Shown here: positions 16,617 through 24,582 of the stretch, piece by piece
How the letters are laid out: each line of letters opens with the position of its first letter
How positions within the stretch are numbered: position 1 is the stretch's first letter
Source of the DNA: JABDMH01 sp965223165
GTDB lineage: Bacteria > Bacteroidota > Bacteroidia > Chitinophagales > Saprospiraceae
Direction of reading: 5' to 3'
DNA length: 64,000 nt
Assembly (NCBI GenBank): GCA_965223165.1
Contig: CBDCVQ010000003.1
Coordinates: forward strand, 186,001-250,000
The notes under the pieces: model-generated
What the model was told of the DNA's origin: nothing
Seen by the model: the letters and a program-made list of their open reading frames with translations, nothing else
Database searches by the model: none
Position numbers and translations under genes: made by a program

Positions 16617-17870
16617 TCACCTTATTTTTAAGGTGATCATGGTTAATACGGCGAGGAGAACACCGACGATCCAGAATCTGGTCACGATTTTGGCCTCGTG
16701 CATGCCCAGCTTTTGGTAGTGATGATGGAGCGGTGCCATACGAAAGAGTCGTCGACCCTCTCCATATTTTTTGCGGGTGTACTTGAAATAGTAGACCTGT
16801 AGGACCACGGACAAGTTTTCGACGACAAAGATGCCGCAGAGGATGGGTATGAGTAGTTCTTTGCGAATGACGATCGCCAATGTCGCTATGATTCCGCCAA
16901 TGGCCAGACTGCCTGTATCTCCCATGAAGACTTTGGCCGGATAGGCATTGTACCAGAGAAAGCCCACACACCCTCCGACAAAACAAGCGGAGAACACGAC
17001 CAATTCACTGGAATAGGGCAAAAACAAGATGCTGAGGTAATCCGCCAGGACCACGTGCCCGGACACATAGGCAAGCACACCCAGGGTCCCTCCGATGATG
17101 GCTGACACGCCCGTCGCCAGCCCATCCAGGCCGTCCGTGAGGTTGGCGGCGTTTGAGACGGCCGTCACGATGAAGATCATCAGTGGAATAAATAGGATCC
17201 ATACCCACTTGCTGGCATTGTCTCCCAAAAACCACAACCAGGAAGCATAGTCGAGATTGTTGCCTTTTAAAAAGGGAATATTGGTCAAGGTGGTTTTGAC
17301 CAATACCATTTCCTTGGTTTCGCCCAAGCTATTGATCGACTCCACCTCCTGCACGACTTCATAGTTGTGCTGCTGAGCAAAGTCTGCATCCATGCGGACG
17401 ACAATGTCCTCGTGATTGAGCATGACCAGGCCAATGATCAGGCCCAGTCCTGCCTGGCCAAATATCTTGAACTTACCGCTTAGCCCCTTCTTGTCCTTCT
17501 TGTAGACCTTGATGTAGTCGTCGACAAAGCCAATCATCGCCATCCAGACCGTCACCACAAACATGAGTTGGATGTAGATATTGTCCCACCTGGCCAGCAA
17601 TGCACAGGGGATGAGTGTAGCCATGATAATGATCACCCCCCCCATCGTCGGGGTACCCTGCTTCTCCAGCTGCCCTTCCAACCCCAGGTCTCGTATGATC
17701 TCCCCTACCTGCTGCCGCCGCAGAAATTTAATGATCCGTCCACCCCAGACCATCGAGATGAACAGGGACAAAATGATGGCCGACCCCGCACGAAAGGAAA
17801 TGTACTTAAATAAGCCCGCACCGGGTATATCATGCTGTTGCTGGAGATAATCAAAGAGATGGTACAACAT
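16617..17870 (-). CDS. mraY: Phospho-MurNAc-pentapeptide transferase
   Basis: Integral membrane enzyme forming lipid I. The 417 residues include the DD motif region MIGFVDDYIKVYKKDKKGL, the nucleophile/Mg loop NAANLTDGLDGLATG, and MGDTGSLAIGG, followed by HHHYQKLG. It is longer than the E. coli enzyme (360) because of a hydrophilic insertion of about 60 residues after LVMLNHEDIVVRMDAD, common in Bacteroidota. It is separated from murE by 111 bp containing a terminator-like hairpin, and from ftsW by 280 bp. Confidence 0.96.
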   Translation of the reverse strand: MLYHLFDYLQQQHDIPGAGLFKYISFRAGSAIILSLFISMVWGGRIIKFLRRQQVGEIIRDLGLEGQLEKQGTPTMGGVIIIMATLIPCALLARWDNIYIQLMFVVTVWMAMIGFVDDYIKVYKKDKKGLSGKFKIFGQAGLGLIIGLVMLNHEDIVVRMDADFAQQHNYEVVQEVESINSLGETKEMVLVKTTLTNIPFLKGNNLDYASWLWFLGDNASKWVWILFIPLMIFIVTAVSNAANLTDGLDGLATGVSAIIGGTLGVLAYVSGHVVLADYLSILFLPYSSELVVFSACFVGGCVGFLWYNAYPAKVFMGDTGSLAIGGIIATLAIVIRKELLIPILCGIFVVENLSVVLQVYYFKYTRKKYGEGRRLFRMAPLHHHYQKLGMHEAKIVTRFWIVGVLLAVLTMITLKIR

Positions 17871-17895
17871 AGATCTGATCTAACCTTTGAATCAT

Positions 17896-17931
17896 AAAGA
17901 AAGGTCGCGACGGATGGATCCCGTCGCAACC
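17896..17931 (-). terminator. Terminator-like hairpin between murE and mraY
   Basis: On the minus strand a 7-bp GC stem (GCGACGG with CCGTCGC, 17907-17927, 7-nt loop) is extended by a GGT/ACC pair set at 17903-17931. It is followed toward mraY by TTTCTTT. It lies inside the dcw cluster, after murE, and could reduce read-through into mraY. The T tract is short and interrupted, so strength is uncertain. Confidence 0.5.
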
Positions 17932-17981
17932 TATGAACCCGCCTGAGAGTAAGCGATATATCGTGCTGGTTGGTGCCATGA

Positions 17982-19442
17982 TCATTCAAAGCATTCGGCC
18001 AACACCACTCGATCGTCAAATGGGTGTCGGACCCCTTTTATTTCTTGATAAGACTCATGCCCTTTGCCGGCGATCAGCAAGATCGCACCGGGCTGTGCCA
18101 TCTTGTAAGCCGCTCGGATGGCCTGTCGCCGGTCGGATATCGAGAGCACCTTGCGCTCACTACCGGAAGGTATACCCTCTTCCATGTCGGCAATGATCCC
18201 GTCGGGATCCTCACTTCTAGGATTGTCTGATGTGAGCAAGACCAAATCACTCAGCTGACATGCAACCTGGGCCATCTTGGGTCGTTTGAGTGTATCGCGG
18301 TCTCCCCCTGCGCCAACCACCGTGATCACTTGAGTTGCTTTGGTCTTTATCTGCTGGATGGTTTGCAGCACCTTCTTCAGTGCATCGGGCGTGTGCGCGT
18401 AGTCCACCAGCCCGACCACGTTCTTGCGGGGATCGTGCACTAGTTCGAAGCGGCCGGGCGGCGGCTGCAGTCCACTGAGCTGCTGCAGCACGACCAACTT
18501 CTCCAAGCCAAGCAGCCTGGTGATCCCATAGACGGCCAGGAGATTGCTAGCATTGAAAGCCCCGATCAACTTGGCGTACAGGTCCACACCATCGATGATC
18601 ATGTGCAGGCCTGATGGCAGATTGTCCAATATCTTACCCTTGTAGGTAGCTGCCTTCTGCAGGGCAAAATGGTGGATCTCGGCCTGCGTATTTTGTACGA
18701 GATAGTCGGCTCTTCGATCATCTAGATTTATCAAGGCTCGAGCCCCCTTGTCCAGCCGGTCAAAGAGGACCTTCTTTGCGTCGAGATATGCGGCAAAGGT
18801 ACCGTGGTAGTCAAGGTGATCGTGTGAGATATTGGTAAACACGGCTAGGTCAAAGTGCAGCGCATCCACTCGATGCTGCACCAGTGCGTGCGAGCTCACC
18901 TCCATAAACACGTGGGAGCAGCCCGCATCGACCATAGTCCGCAGCGTAGCCTGGAGCTTGATCGGATCAGGGGTAGTCAGATGAGCGGCCTGCGCCTCTT
19001 GCCCAACCTTGATCTCGACGGTGCTGATCAGCCCTACGGTATAGCCTAGCCTGGTGAGTAGTTGGTGAGACAGATACGCTACACTGGTCTTGCCATTGGT
19101 GCCGGTGATCCCCGTCAGCGTCAATCTCGTGCTGGGGTGCCCATAGAAGTTTGCCGCACACCACGCCACCGCCCGACGGCTATCCGCACATCGAATGATC
19201 GTCACCTCGGCTTGGATGTCACGATCGTCCTGGAGCAGTACGGCTGCGGCTCCGGCCTCAATGGCAGCTTTTATGAAGTCATGGCCATCGACTGCGTGTC
19301 CTACAATAGCCACAAACAGACTGCCCTGCCGCACCTTCCTGGAATCCAGACAGATCGAAGCGATGTCGATATCAGTGTCGCCCTGCACCAACTCATGCTC
19401 CACATGATCAAGTAAGGCGGCGAGCTTTTTTTCGGGGACCAT
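17982..19442 (-). CDS. murE: UDP-MurNAc-L-Ala-D-Glu:meso-diaminopimelate ligase
   Basis: ATP-dependent addition of the third peptide residue of peptidoglycan. The 486 residues contain the P-loop GITGTNGKTSVAYLS, the central ligase motifs (VFTNISHDHLDYHG), and the C-terminal DNPR motif in TSDNPRSEDPD. That motif marks enzymes selecting meso-diaminopimelate rather than lysine. The gene lies 12 nt after ftsI. The other Mur ligases usually found alongside (murD, murC) are absent from the cluster. Confidence 0.96.
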   Translation of the reverse strand: MVPEKKLAALLDHVEHELVQGDTDIDIASICLDSRKVRQGSLFVAIVGHAVDGHDFIKAAIEAGAAAVLLQDDRDIQAEVTIIRCADSRRAVAWCAANFYGHPSTRLTLTGITGTNGKTSVAYLSHQLLTRLGYTVGLISTVEIKVGQEAQAAHLTTPDPIKLQATLRTMVDAGCSHVFMEVSSHALVQHRVDALHFDLAVFTNISHDHLDYHGTFAAYLDAKKVLFDRLDKGARALINLDDRRADYLVQNTQAEIHHFALQKAATYKGKILDNLPSGLHMIIDGVDLYAKLIGAFNASNLLAVYGITRLLGLEKLVVLQQLSGLQPPPGRFELVHDPRKNVVGLVDYAHTPDALKKVLQTIQQIKTKATQVITVVGAGGDRDTLKRPKMAQVACQLSDLVLLTSDNPRSEDPDGIIADMEEGIPSGSERKVLSISDRRQAIRAAYKMAQPGAILLIAGKGHESYQEIKGVRHPFDDRVVLAECFE

Positions 19443-19453
19443 ACCTATGCTGA

Positions 19454-21559
19454 CTAGCCTAGAAACAGGAGGATTTTTTGGCCGGTCAACGCCGTACCCG
19501 GTTCGACGGACTGCTTGCGCACTTTGCCGTATCCGCTGACCTTGACGGTCATACCCTTGTTCTCAAGGATAAAGAGGGCGTCGCGCAGGCCCATGCCCTG
19601 GACATTGGGCACCTGCTCCTCCTTGATCAAGCGATTTTCAGCGGCCATCCCTTGCCCTTCGCTGGGCATGAGCACAGACCACTCGGAGGTAGTATTGTCG
19701 TCGTGCTCCATCTGAAGGTGATGGAGCACCTCTTTGACATCTGGTGAGTATCCCGCCTCAAAGAGCGGCAAGGCGGAGGGGCCCAGATCAGGTTCGTCTG
19801 CCAGTGCTTGCACCAACTGCCGATCCGTAGCCATGCATCGGTCCGCAATCTCCTTAAATACTGCGCCGGCTACGGTACCTCCGTAGTAACCTTCTTTCTT
19901 GGGATTGTTGACCATCACGATGCAAGAGTATTTGGGCGCCTCAGCCGGAAAATATCCGACAAAGGATGCCTGGTACTTATGGTTTTCTTGGATCCAATAT
20001 TCGAGCTTGGTCGTACCTGACTTGCCGGCAAAGGTGTACCGGTCAGATTGGTACCGCTTGGCGGTACCATTTGTGACCACCCCCTCAAGCAGTGACCTGG
20101 CCGCATCGATGGTCGCCGGACTGGCCACGCGCGGTATCAGCACTTGCGGCTTGAACTTCTTGACTACCCGCGTACCCTCCATCACACGATCTACCAGGTA
20201 AGGCTTCATCTTGCGCCCCCCATTGGCCACCGCGTTATAAAATGTCAATGTCTGCAACGGCGTGACCTCCAGCTCATAGCCATGGGCCATCCAAGGCAGC
20301 GACATGCTCCGCGACCAGCTGTCACTGAAGGCCTCCTTAATGTCTGGCTCGCCTTCACCCACGATCTCGATGCCTGTCTTTTGATCGAGGCCAAACTGAC
20401 GTAGCTTAGCAATGAACAGCTCTGCATCCTTGCCTTTGCCATATTTCTCTCGGACCACCTTGGCGATCCCCACATTGGAGGAGATCTCAAAGGCATGCCG
20501 GATGGTGGTCATGGTCTCCTTGCGCCACTCGGCATCCTTCATGATGAACTTGCCAAACTTGGCCCGGCCGTGATTGATGTCGACCGAATCGTCCAGTGTG
20601 ATCATGTCGTCCTCCAGCAATGCCATCATGGATGCCAACTTAAAGGTAGAGCCCGGCTCAGTGGCATCACCGACGGCATGATTGAATCGCTCCGCATACC
20701 TGCCCTCGGACTGTTTTTTTAGGTTGGCCATGGCTTTCATGGCACCTGTCGACACATCCATGATGATCGCCAAGCCAAAATCAGCGTCGTGCTTGATCAG
20801 CGCACCCTTTAGGGCGGTATGGGCAAAATCTTGCATGCGCATATCAAGGGTTGTCACGATGTCCTGGCCCCGCTTAGGCTTTACTTCTGAGAAGTTATTG
20901 ACAGGGACCCAGACCTTGTTGGCCACCTTCTGCATCAGTTTGCGCCCCGCATCTCCTTTCAAGTACGACTCAAAGCTACCTTCCAGACCTACGGATGGTG
21001 CATTGTCGCGATCCAGTCCGATGGTACGAAAGGCCAAGTCCTTGAAGGGTTTGAGGCGCCTGGACTCGCGCTCCACAATCAGGCCGCTGCGATATCCTCC
21101 CAGACGCAGAAGGGGAAATGTCTTGATATGCGTGAGCTGCTGATAGGTAGCATTCTTCTTGAGTAAGAAGTACCGGTCACCGGCATTGCGACGTCGTATC
21201 AGGGTACGCTTCACCTGATGTGGCGCCTGCCCCGTGAACACATGTTTTGCGAGGTAGAAAGAGAGCGAGTCGACATGCCTGTGGAAGATGGCATCGGTCA
21301 TGGCCTCAGACCCCAGATCCAAGCGAATATTGAAGTAGGGTACCGAGGTAGCGAGCAAGTAGCCATCGGCAGAGTAAATATTGCCCCGATCTGGGGTGAT
21401 CTCGAAGAACTTAAGCTTGGTGCTGTCTCCTTTTTCTCTCCATTGTGCGCCTTGGATGACACTAATGCGGACGGTGCTACCGATCAGCACCAGGGCCATG
21501 ATGGTCAACCCTGCCAATACCAGATAGGCACGCAGCAGCAGCTCCTTCTTGTGACTCAT
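19454..21559 (-). CDS. ftsI: Division transpeptidase FtsI/PBP3 with C-terminal PASTA domain
   Basis: Class B penicillin-binding protein that cross-links septal peptidoglycan. The 701 residues have a single N-terminal membrane anchor (~10-30), a dimerisation/pedestal region, and the transpeptidase domain. The catalytic serine is in STFK (S304, K307), the SSN-type motif is in EISSNVGIAK, and the KTG-type motif is KSGTTK. From about residue 645 a single PASTA-like domain follows (VPNVQGMGLRDALFILENKG). It is 22 nt downstream of the FtsL-like gene. Confidence 0.95.
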   Translation of the reverse strand: MSHKKELLLRAYLVLAGLTIMALVLIGSTVRISVIQGAQWREKGDSTKLKFFEITPDRGNIYSADGYLLATSVPYFNIRLDLGSEAMTDAIFHRHVDSLSFYLAKHVFTGQAPHQVKRTLIRRRNAGDRYFLLKKNATYQQLTHIKTFPLLRLGGYRSGLIVERESRRLKPFKDLAFRTIGLDRDNAPSVGLEGSFESYLKGDAGRKLMQKVANKVWVPVNNFSEVKPKRGQDIVTTLDMRMQDFAHTALKGALIKHDADFGLAIIMDVSTGAMKAMANLKKQSEGRYAERFNHAVGDATEPGSTFKLASMMALLEDDMITLDDSVDINHGRAKFGKFIMKDAEWRKETMTTIRHAFEISSNVGIAKVVREKYGKGKDAELFIAKLRQFGLDQKTGIEIVGEGEPDIKEAFSDSWSRSMSLPWMAHGYELEVTPLQTLTFYNAVANGGRKMKPYLVDRVMEGTRVVKKFKPQVLIPRVASPATIDAARSLLEGVVTNGTAKRYQSDRYTFAGKSGTTKLEYWIQENHKYQASFVGYFPAEAPKYSCIVMVNNPKKEGYYGGTVAGAVFKEIADRCMATDRQLVQALADEPDLGPSALPLFEAGYSPDVKEVLHHLQMEHDDNTTSEWSVLMPSEGQGMAAENRLIKEEQVPNVQGMGLRDALFILENKGMTVKVSGYGKVRKQSVEPGTALTGQKILLFLG

Positions 21560-21581
21560 GATGGAACGATGCAGCTACCGG

Positions 21582-21905
21582 TCATTTGACAATTTTCTTA
21601 GGAAACTGCCCGTCGTTGGACAGGTGCCATTGCTCCACCTGACTGCGCAGTTTTGTATACGTACTCTGGTAGATTACATCAGACTTCACTGACATATAGT
21701 TCCAGTTCAACTCCTTGATCTCATCCTTTAGCAAAGCAATCTGTCTGATCTTTTTTTTGGTGTAGTGGGCATTGGCGATGTAGAGCATGGCCAAAAAAAT
21801 AAGGAAGAAGACATAGGGCAGATTCTTAGCAATCCACTTGGAGTCAAAAAGGGCTTGGTCCTTTCGGCGGGTGTCCTGATTAATTTCTAAGTGGTCCTTC
21901 TTCAT
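21582..21905 (-). CDS. ftsL: FtsL-like divisome membrane protein
   Basis: Small bitopic protein of 107 residues with a charged N-terminal tail, one membrane helix (~30-47, LPYVFFLIFLAMLYIANA) and a following heptad-like, charged segment expected to form a coiled coil. Position between rsmH and ftsI is that of FtsL. Bacteroidota versions are often called FtsL-like or hypothetical because the sequence is poorly conserved. The start lies 4 nt after the rsmH stop, so the genes are tightly linked. Confidence 0.82.
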   Translation of the reverse strand: MKKDHLEINQDTRRKDQALFDSKWIAKNLPYVFFLIFLAMLYIANAHYTKKKIRQIALLKDEIKELNWNYMSVKSDVIYQSTYTKLRSQVEQWHLSNDGQFPKKIVK

Positions 21906-21909
21906 TTTG

Positions 21910-22818
21910 CTAAACTCTTTCTGCTACTCTCAATTTGGCACTACGTGCCCGTCGGTTGCGACTGACCTCAGCCGGAGTTGCCAGGATGGGTTTCTTGGTG
22001 ATCATCCGCAATCTCCACGGTATCCGTCGTCCGAATGAGTCGGGTGGCACTTCAGTAGTCGAATCAAAAGTGCCTCGTCTCATATAGTGCTTCACTATCC
22101 GATCTTCGATTGAGTGGTAGGTGATTACAACCAACCTGCCTCCCGGGCTCAATACCCGACCGCTAGTAGTCAGAAGATCCTTCAAAGCGCCCATTTCGTC
22201 GTTGACCTTAATACGAATAGCCTGAAACACTTGTGCTAGATACCGCGCACGGTTGCCCATGATCAGCGGCTCGATGCACTGTACGAATTCTCCAATGCTA
22301 CGAAATGGCCTTTGCCTTCTGGCTCCTACAATAGCTCGGCTTAAGGACTTGGAATTTCTCACCTCACCATATTGGCTAAAGAGCAAAACCAAGTCTTCTT
22401 CCTTTTCTAAATTCAAAATGTCACTTGCAGATCGTGAGCTGGACCGGTTCATCCGCATATCCAGGGCGCTGTCGGAGGCAAAAGAGAAGCCCTTCGCCTT
22501 TTCATCCAACTGGAATGACGAGACCCCAAGGTCCGCCAAAATCCCCTGCACCTGCTCCACGCCATGATACTGAAGGAAATTCTTCAGGTAGCGAAAGTTG
22601 GCATGGATCAGCTCCAGCCGAGCGTCGTCTTCAGCCTGCGCCAAGGCATCTTCATCTTGGTCCAGGGCGATGACGCGCCCCGCTTGGGTCAGGCGCCGGA
22701 GGACTTCGCGTGTATGGCCTCCCCCACCATAGGTGACATCGACATAGATGCCGGAAGAATCCGTAATCAAGGCATCGACACTCTCCTGCAATAGGACCGG
22801 CTGATGATAATCGCTCAT
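21910..22818 (-). CDS. rsmH: 16S rRNA (cytosine1402-N4)-methyltransferase
   Basis: SAM-dependent methylation of C1402 in the 16S rRNA decoding centre. With the start at MSDYHQPVLL the protein has 302 residues; an upstream in-frame start exists but would extend into mraZ. Motifs: YVDVTYGGGGHTREVL (SAM site), ALDQDEDAL, ILADLGVSSFQLDEKAKGFSF, and the C-terminal VVITYHSIEDRIVKHYMR. The gene starts 4 nt after mraZ, the universal order at the head of dcw clusters. Confidence 0.96.
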   Translation of the reverse strand: MSDYHQPVLLQESVDALITDSSGIYVDVTYGGGGHTREVLRRLTQAGRVIALDQDEDALAQAEDDARLELIHANFRYLKNFLQYHGVEQVQGILADLGVSSFQLDEKAKGFSFASDSALDMRMNRSSSRSASDILNLEKEEDLVLLFSQYGEVRNSKSLSRAIVGARRQRPFRSIGEFVQCIEPLIMGNRARYLAQVFQAIRIKVNDEMGALKDLLTTSGRVLSPGGRLVVITYHSIEDRIVKHYMRRGTFDSTTEVPPDSFGRRIPWRLRMITKKPILATPAEVSRNRRARSAKLRVAERV

Positions 22819-22822
22819 GCTG

Positions 22823-23287
22823 CTACGGCAGTTCTCGGCGATTGCCCAACACCTGCTCCGCCAGCTGGGCAAAATCCTGGGGCTCCCGATTCAGCCAATC
22901 GAAATACACCTGCTCATTCCACAATTCGATGCGATCGAGATAGGCAAACAAGACACCCGCTCGCTCAATACCGGCGTAACTCAACAATCCCTTGTTGATC
23001 AAAATCCGGTCAGCGGCATCGGTGGTCACATCACTCACTCCCCTAAAGAAGTAGCGGATGAAGTTTCGCTCCTGGGTCCGATAGACGTTCAGCTCATTGA
23101 TCTTTTCAAGATTTCGATCCCAAACATCTTTGGGATAGATCATCAGGCAACTTTCAAAGCCCCGGTTCACAAAAAAGGTGTGGGGACCAGAACCTCCCAA
23201 CTGCCTCAGTAGTGTAGATGGCATACGCAGACGCCCTTTAGCATCCAGCTTACACTTGTACTCGCCGTGCAGTTGTGGCATTGCCAT
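22823..23287 (-). CDS. mraZ: Transcriptional regulator MraZ
   Basis: AbrB-fold DNA-binding protein that in E. coli represses its own dcw operon. It has 154 residues built from two swapped-hairpin repeats, each with a DxxGR-like core: DAKGRLRMPSTLL at about 15-27, and the second, more diverged, around DVTTDAADRILINKGLL. It is the first gene of the cluster. A site matching known MraZ boxes lies about 42-66 bp upstream of the start, so autoregulation is likely. A second ATG two codons in could be the true start. Confidence 0.95.
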   Translation of the reverse strand: MAMPQLHGEYKCKLDAKGRLRMPSTLLRQLGGSGPHTFFVNRGFESCLMIYPKDVWDRNLEKINELNVYRTQERNFIRYFFRGVSDVTTDAADRILINKGLLSYAGIERAGVLFAYLDRIELWNEQVYFDWLNREPQDFAQLAEQVLGNRRELP

Positions 23288-23313
23288 GTTGACTAGCTAA
23301 TCAATCTCTCAAT

Positions 23314-23353
23314 CAAAAATAGACTTTTTACCACATCATCCCACAAATACCCA
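23314..23353 (-). promoter_or_regulatory. mraZ promoter with MraZ-box direct repeats
   Basis: Read on the minus strand, TGGGT-ATTTG-TGGGA-TGATG-TGGTA occupies 23353-23329: three TGGN-type repeats with an exact 10-bp period. This is the arrangement (TGGGN with 5-nt spacers) reported for E. coli MraZ. Downstream, TATTTTTG (23321-23314) fits the Bacteroidota -7 element, and TTTG at 23347-23344 may be the -33 with a slightly long 22-nt spacer. The repeats therefore overlap the promoter, which suits repression. Confidence 0.65.
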
Positions 23354-23802
23354 CCTTTTTGCACAAAGAGCCTTATAGCTATTGGTAGATTCAATCAGAG
23401 TCCATGATTTTGTCATCATACGATGAATACATTGACATCAATAAACGAATATTTTATCAAGTAATCAAATATTTAGATATATAGATATCTATTTATAAGT
23501 ATATTATATAGTCATATTTTCCATATATAATATATCATACACTAAGCTAGATCAGGCGTGCATTGGTGGTAATATGTGGGAATAAACTTGCACTCGAGGG
23601 TATTTTACGGCCACTGCCGAGAATAATCGTTTTGTCCAGAGACTGTGGTAAGGGAAGAAAGCTCACCGCGGATGAGCCAAATCTGCGGTGGCCGTTCGCT
23701 AGCGAAGTTTAAACGGAGAGATGCGTAAGGGAGCGAAATGAATGATCACTACGTGCCGTCGAGATCGTTCAGATCTCCTGCACAAGATGTCGAGAGGTGG
23801 TA
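23354..23802. other. Gene-free region upstream of the dcw cluster with palindromes
   Basis: No gene is seen in 449 bp between mraZ and the glycosyltransferase. About 23430-23540 is extremely AT-rich. The part next to the glycosyltransferase has three symmetric elements: a 10-bp stem with 7-nt loop at 23665-23691 (arms CACCGCGGAT and ATCTGCGGTG), the perfect palindrome TTCGCTAGCGAA at 23696-23707, and GAGATC-N5-GATCTC at 23761-23777. The first is followed on the minus strand by a pyrimidine-rich tract and could terminate the glycosyltransferase transcript. A small RNA cannot be excluded. Confidence 0.6.
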
Positions 23803-24528
23803 TCAATACTGCTTGAGCAGGCTTCGAAGTCGCATTTTTAGCACCCCAAACACTGCCTCATGAATAATGCCGGAGGACAACTTTGACACTCCTTCTACCC
23901 GATCGACGAAGGTGATAGGCACCTCCACTATTTTAAACCCACGGACGTAAGCAGAAAACTTCATCTCGATTTGAAAGGCATATCCGATGAACTTAATCTT
24001 GTCCAGGGGAATGGCTTCTAACACCTGCCGCCGATAGCCAATGAATCCTGCCGTGGGATCTTTGACGGGCATCCAGGTGACCAGGCGGGTGTAGAGCGAA
24101 GCACCAAAGGATAATACGAGCCGATCCCAAGGCCAATTTTTCACCTTGCCCCCTTTCACATACCGCGAACCCACGACCAGATCTCCCTTCCCCGATTCCA
24201 GCGCAGCATGGATCTTACTGAGATCTTGGGGACGATGCGAAAAGTCTGCGTCCATTTCAAATAGATAGTCGTAGCCTCTTTCCAGGCCCCATTTGAAACC
24301 GGTAATGTAGGCCGTACCCAGTCCCAGTTTTCCAGACCGCTGTAGAAGGTGCAGTCGTCCTGCTTTGCTTTCCGCCAAGGTGGAGACAATCGCTGCCGTG
24401 CCATCGGGAGATCCGTCGTCGACCACCAAGATGTCAAAGCCTGCAGGCAGATGCAACACCGCCTCAATGATCTTCGAAATGTTCTCCTTTTCGTTGTAGG
24501 TGGGTATGATGACTAGACTGCTGCTCAC
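23803..24528 (-). CDS. Polyprenol monophosphomannose synthase-like GT2 glycosyltransferase
   Basis: Family 2 glycosyltransferase of the DPM1 type, expected to move a sugar (often mannose) from a nucleotide sugar to polyprenyl phosphate at the membrane. The 241 residues show the nucleotide-binding start LVIIPTYNEKENI, DDGSPDGTAAIV, the metal/donor motif MDADFSHRPQDL, and the acceptor region PVKDPTAGFIGYRRQVL. There are no C-terminal membrane helices, as in soluble bacterial DPM1. The exact sugar is not predictable. The gene lies 54 nt downstream of the fused E1 gene on the same strand. Confidence 0.88.
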   Translation of the reverse strand: MSSSLVIIPTYNEKENISKIIEAVLHLPAGFDILVVDDGSPDGTAAIVSTLAESKAGRLHLLQRSGKLGLGTAYITGFKWGLERGYDYLFEMDADFSHRPQDLSKIHAALESGKGDLVVGSRYVKGGKVKNWPWDRLVLSFGASLYTRLVTWMPVKDPTAGFIGYRRQVLEAIPLDKIKFIGYAFQIEMKFSAYVRGFKIVEVPITFVDRVEGVSKLSSGIIHEAVFGVLKMRLRSLLKQY

Positions 24529-24582
24529 CGGGATTATCTCTGTCGAATCGTTTGGGCTATCTATGCAATTACTGCACCAATA

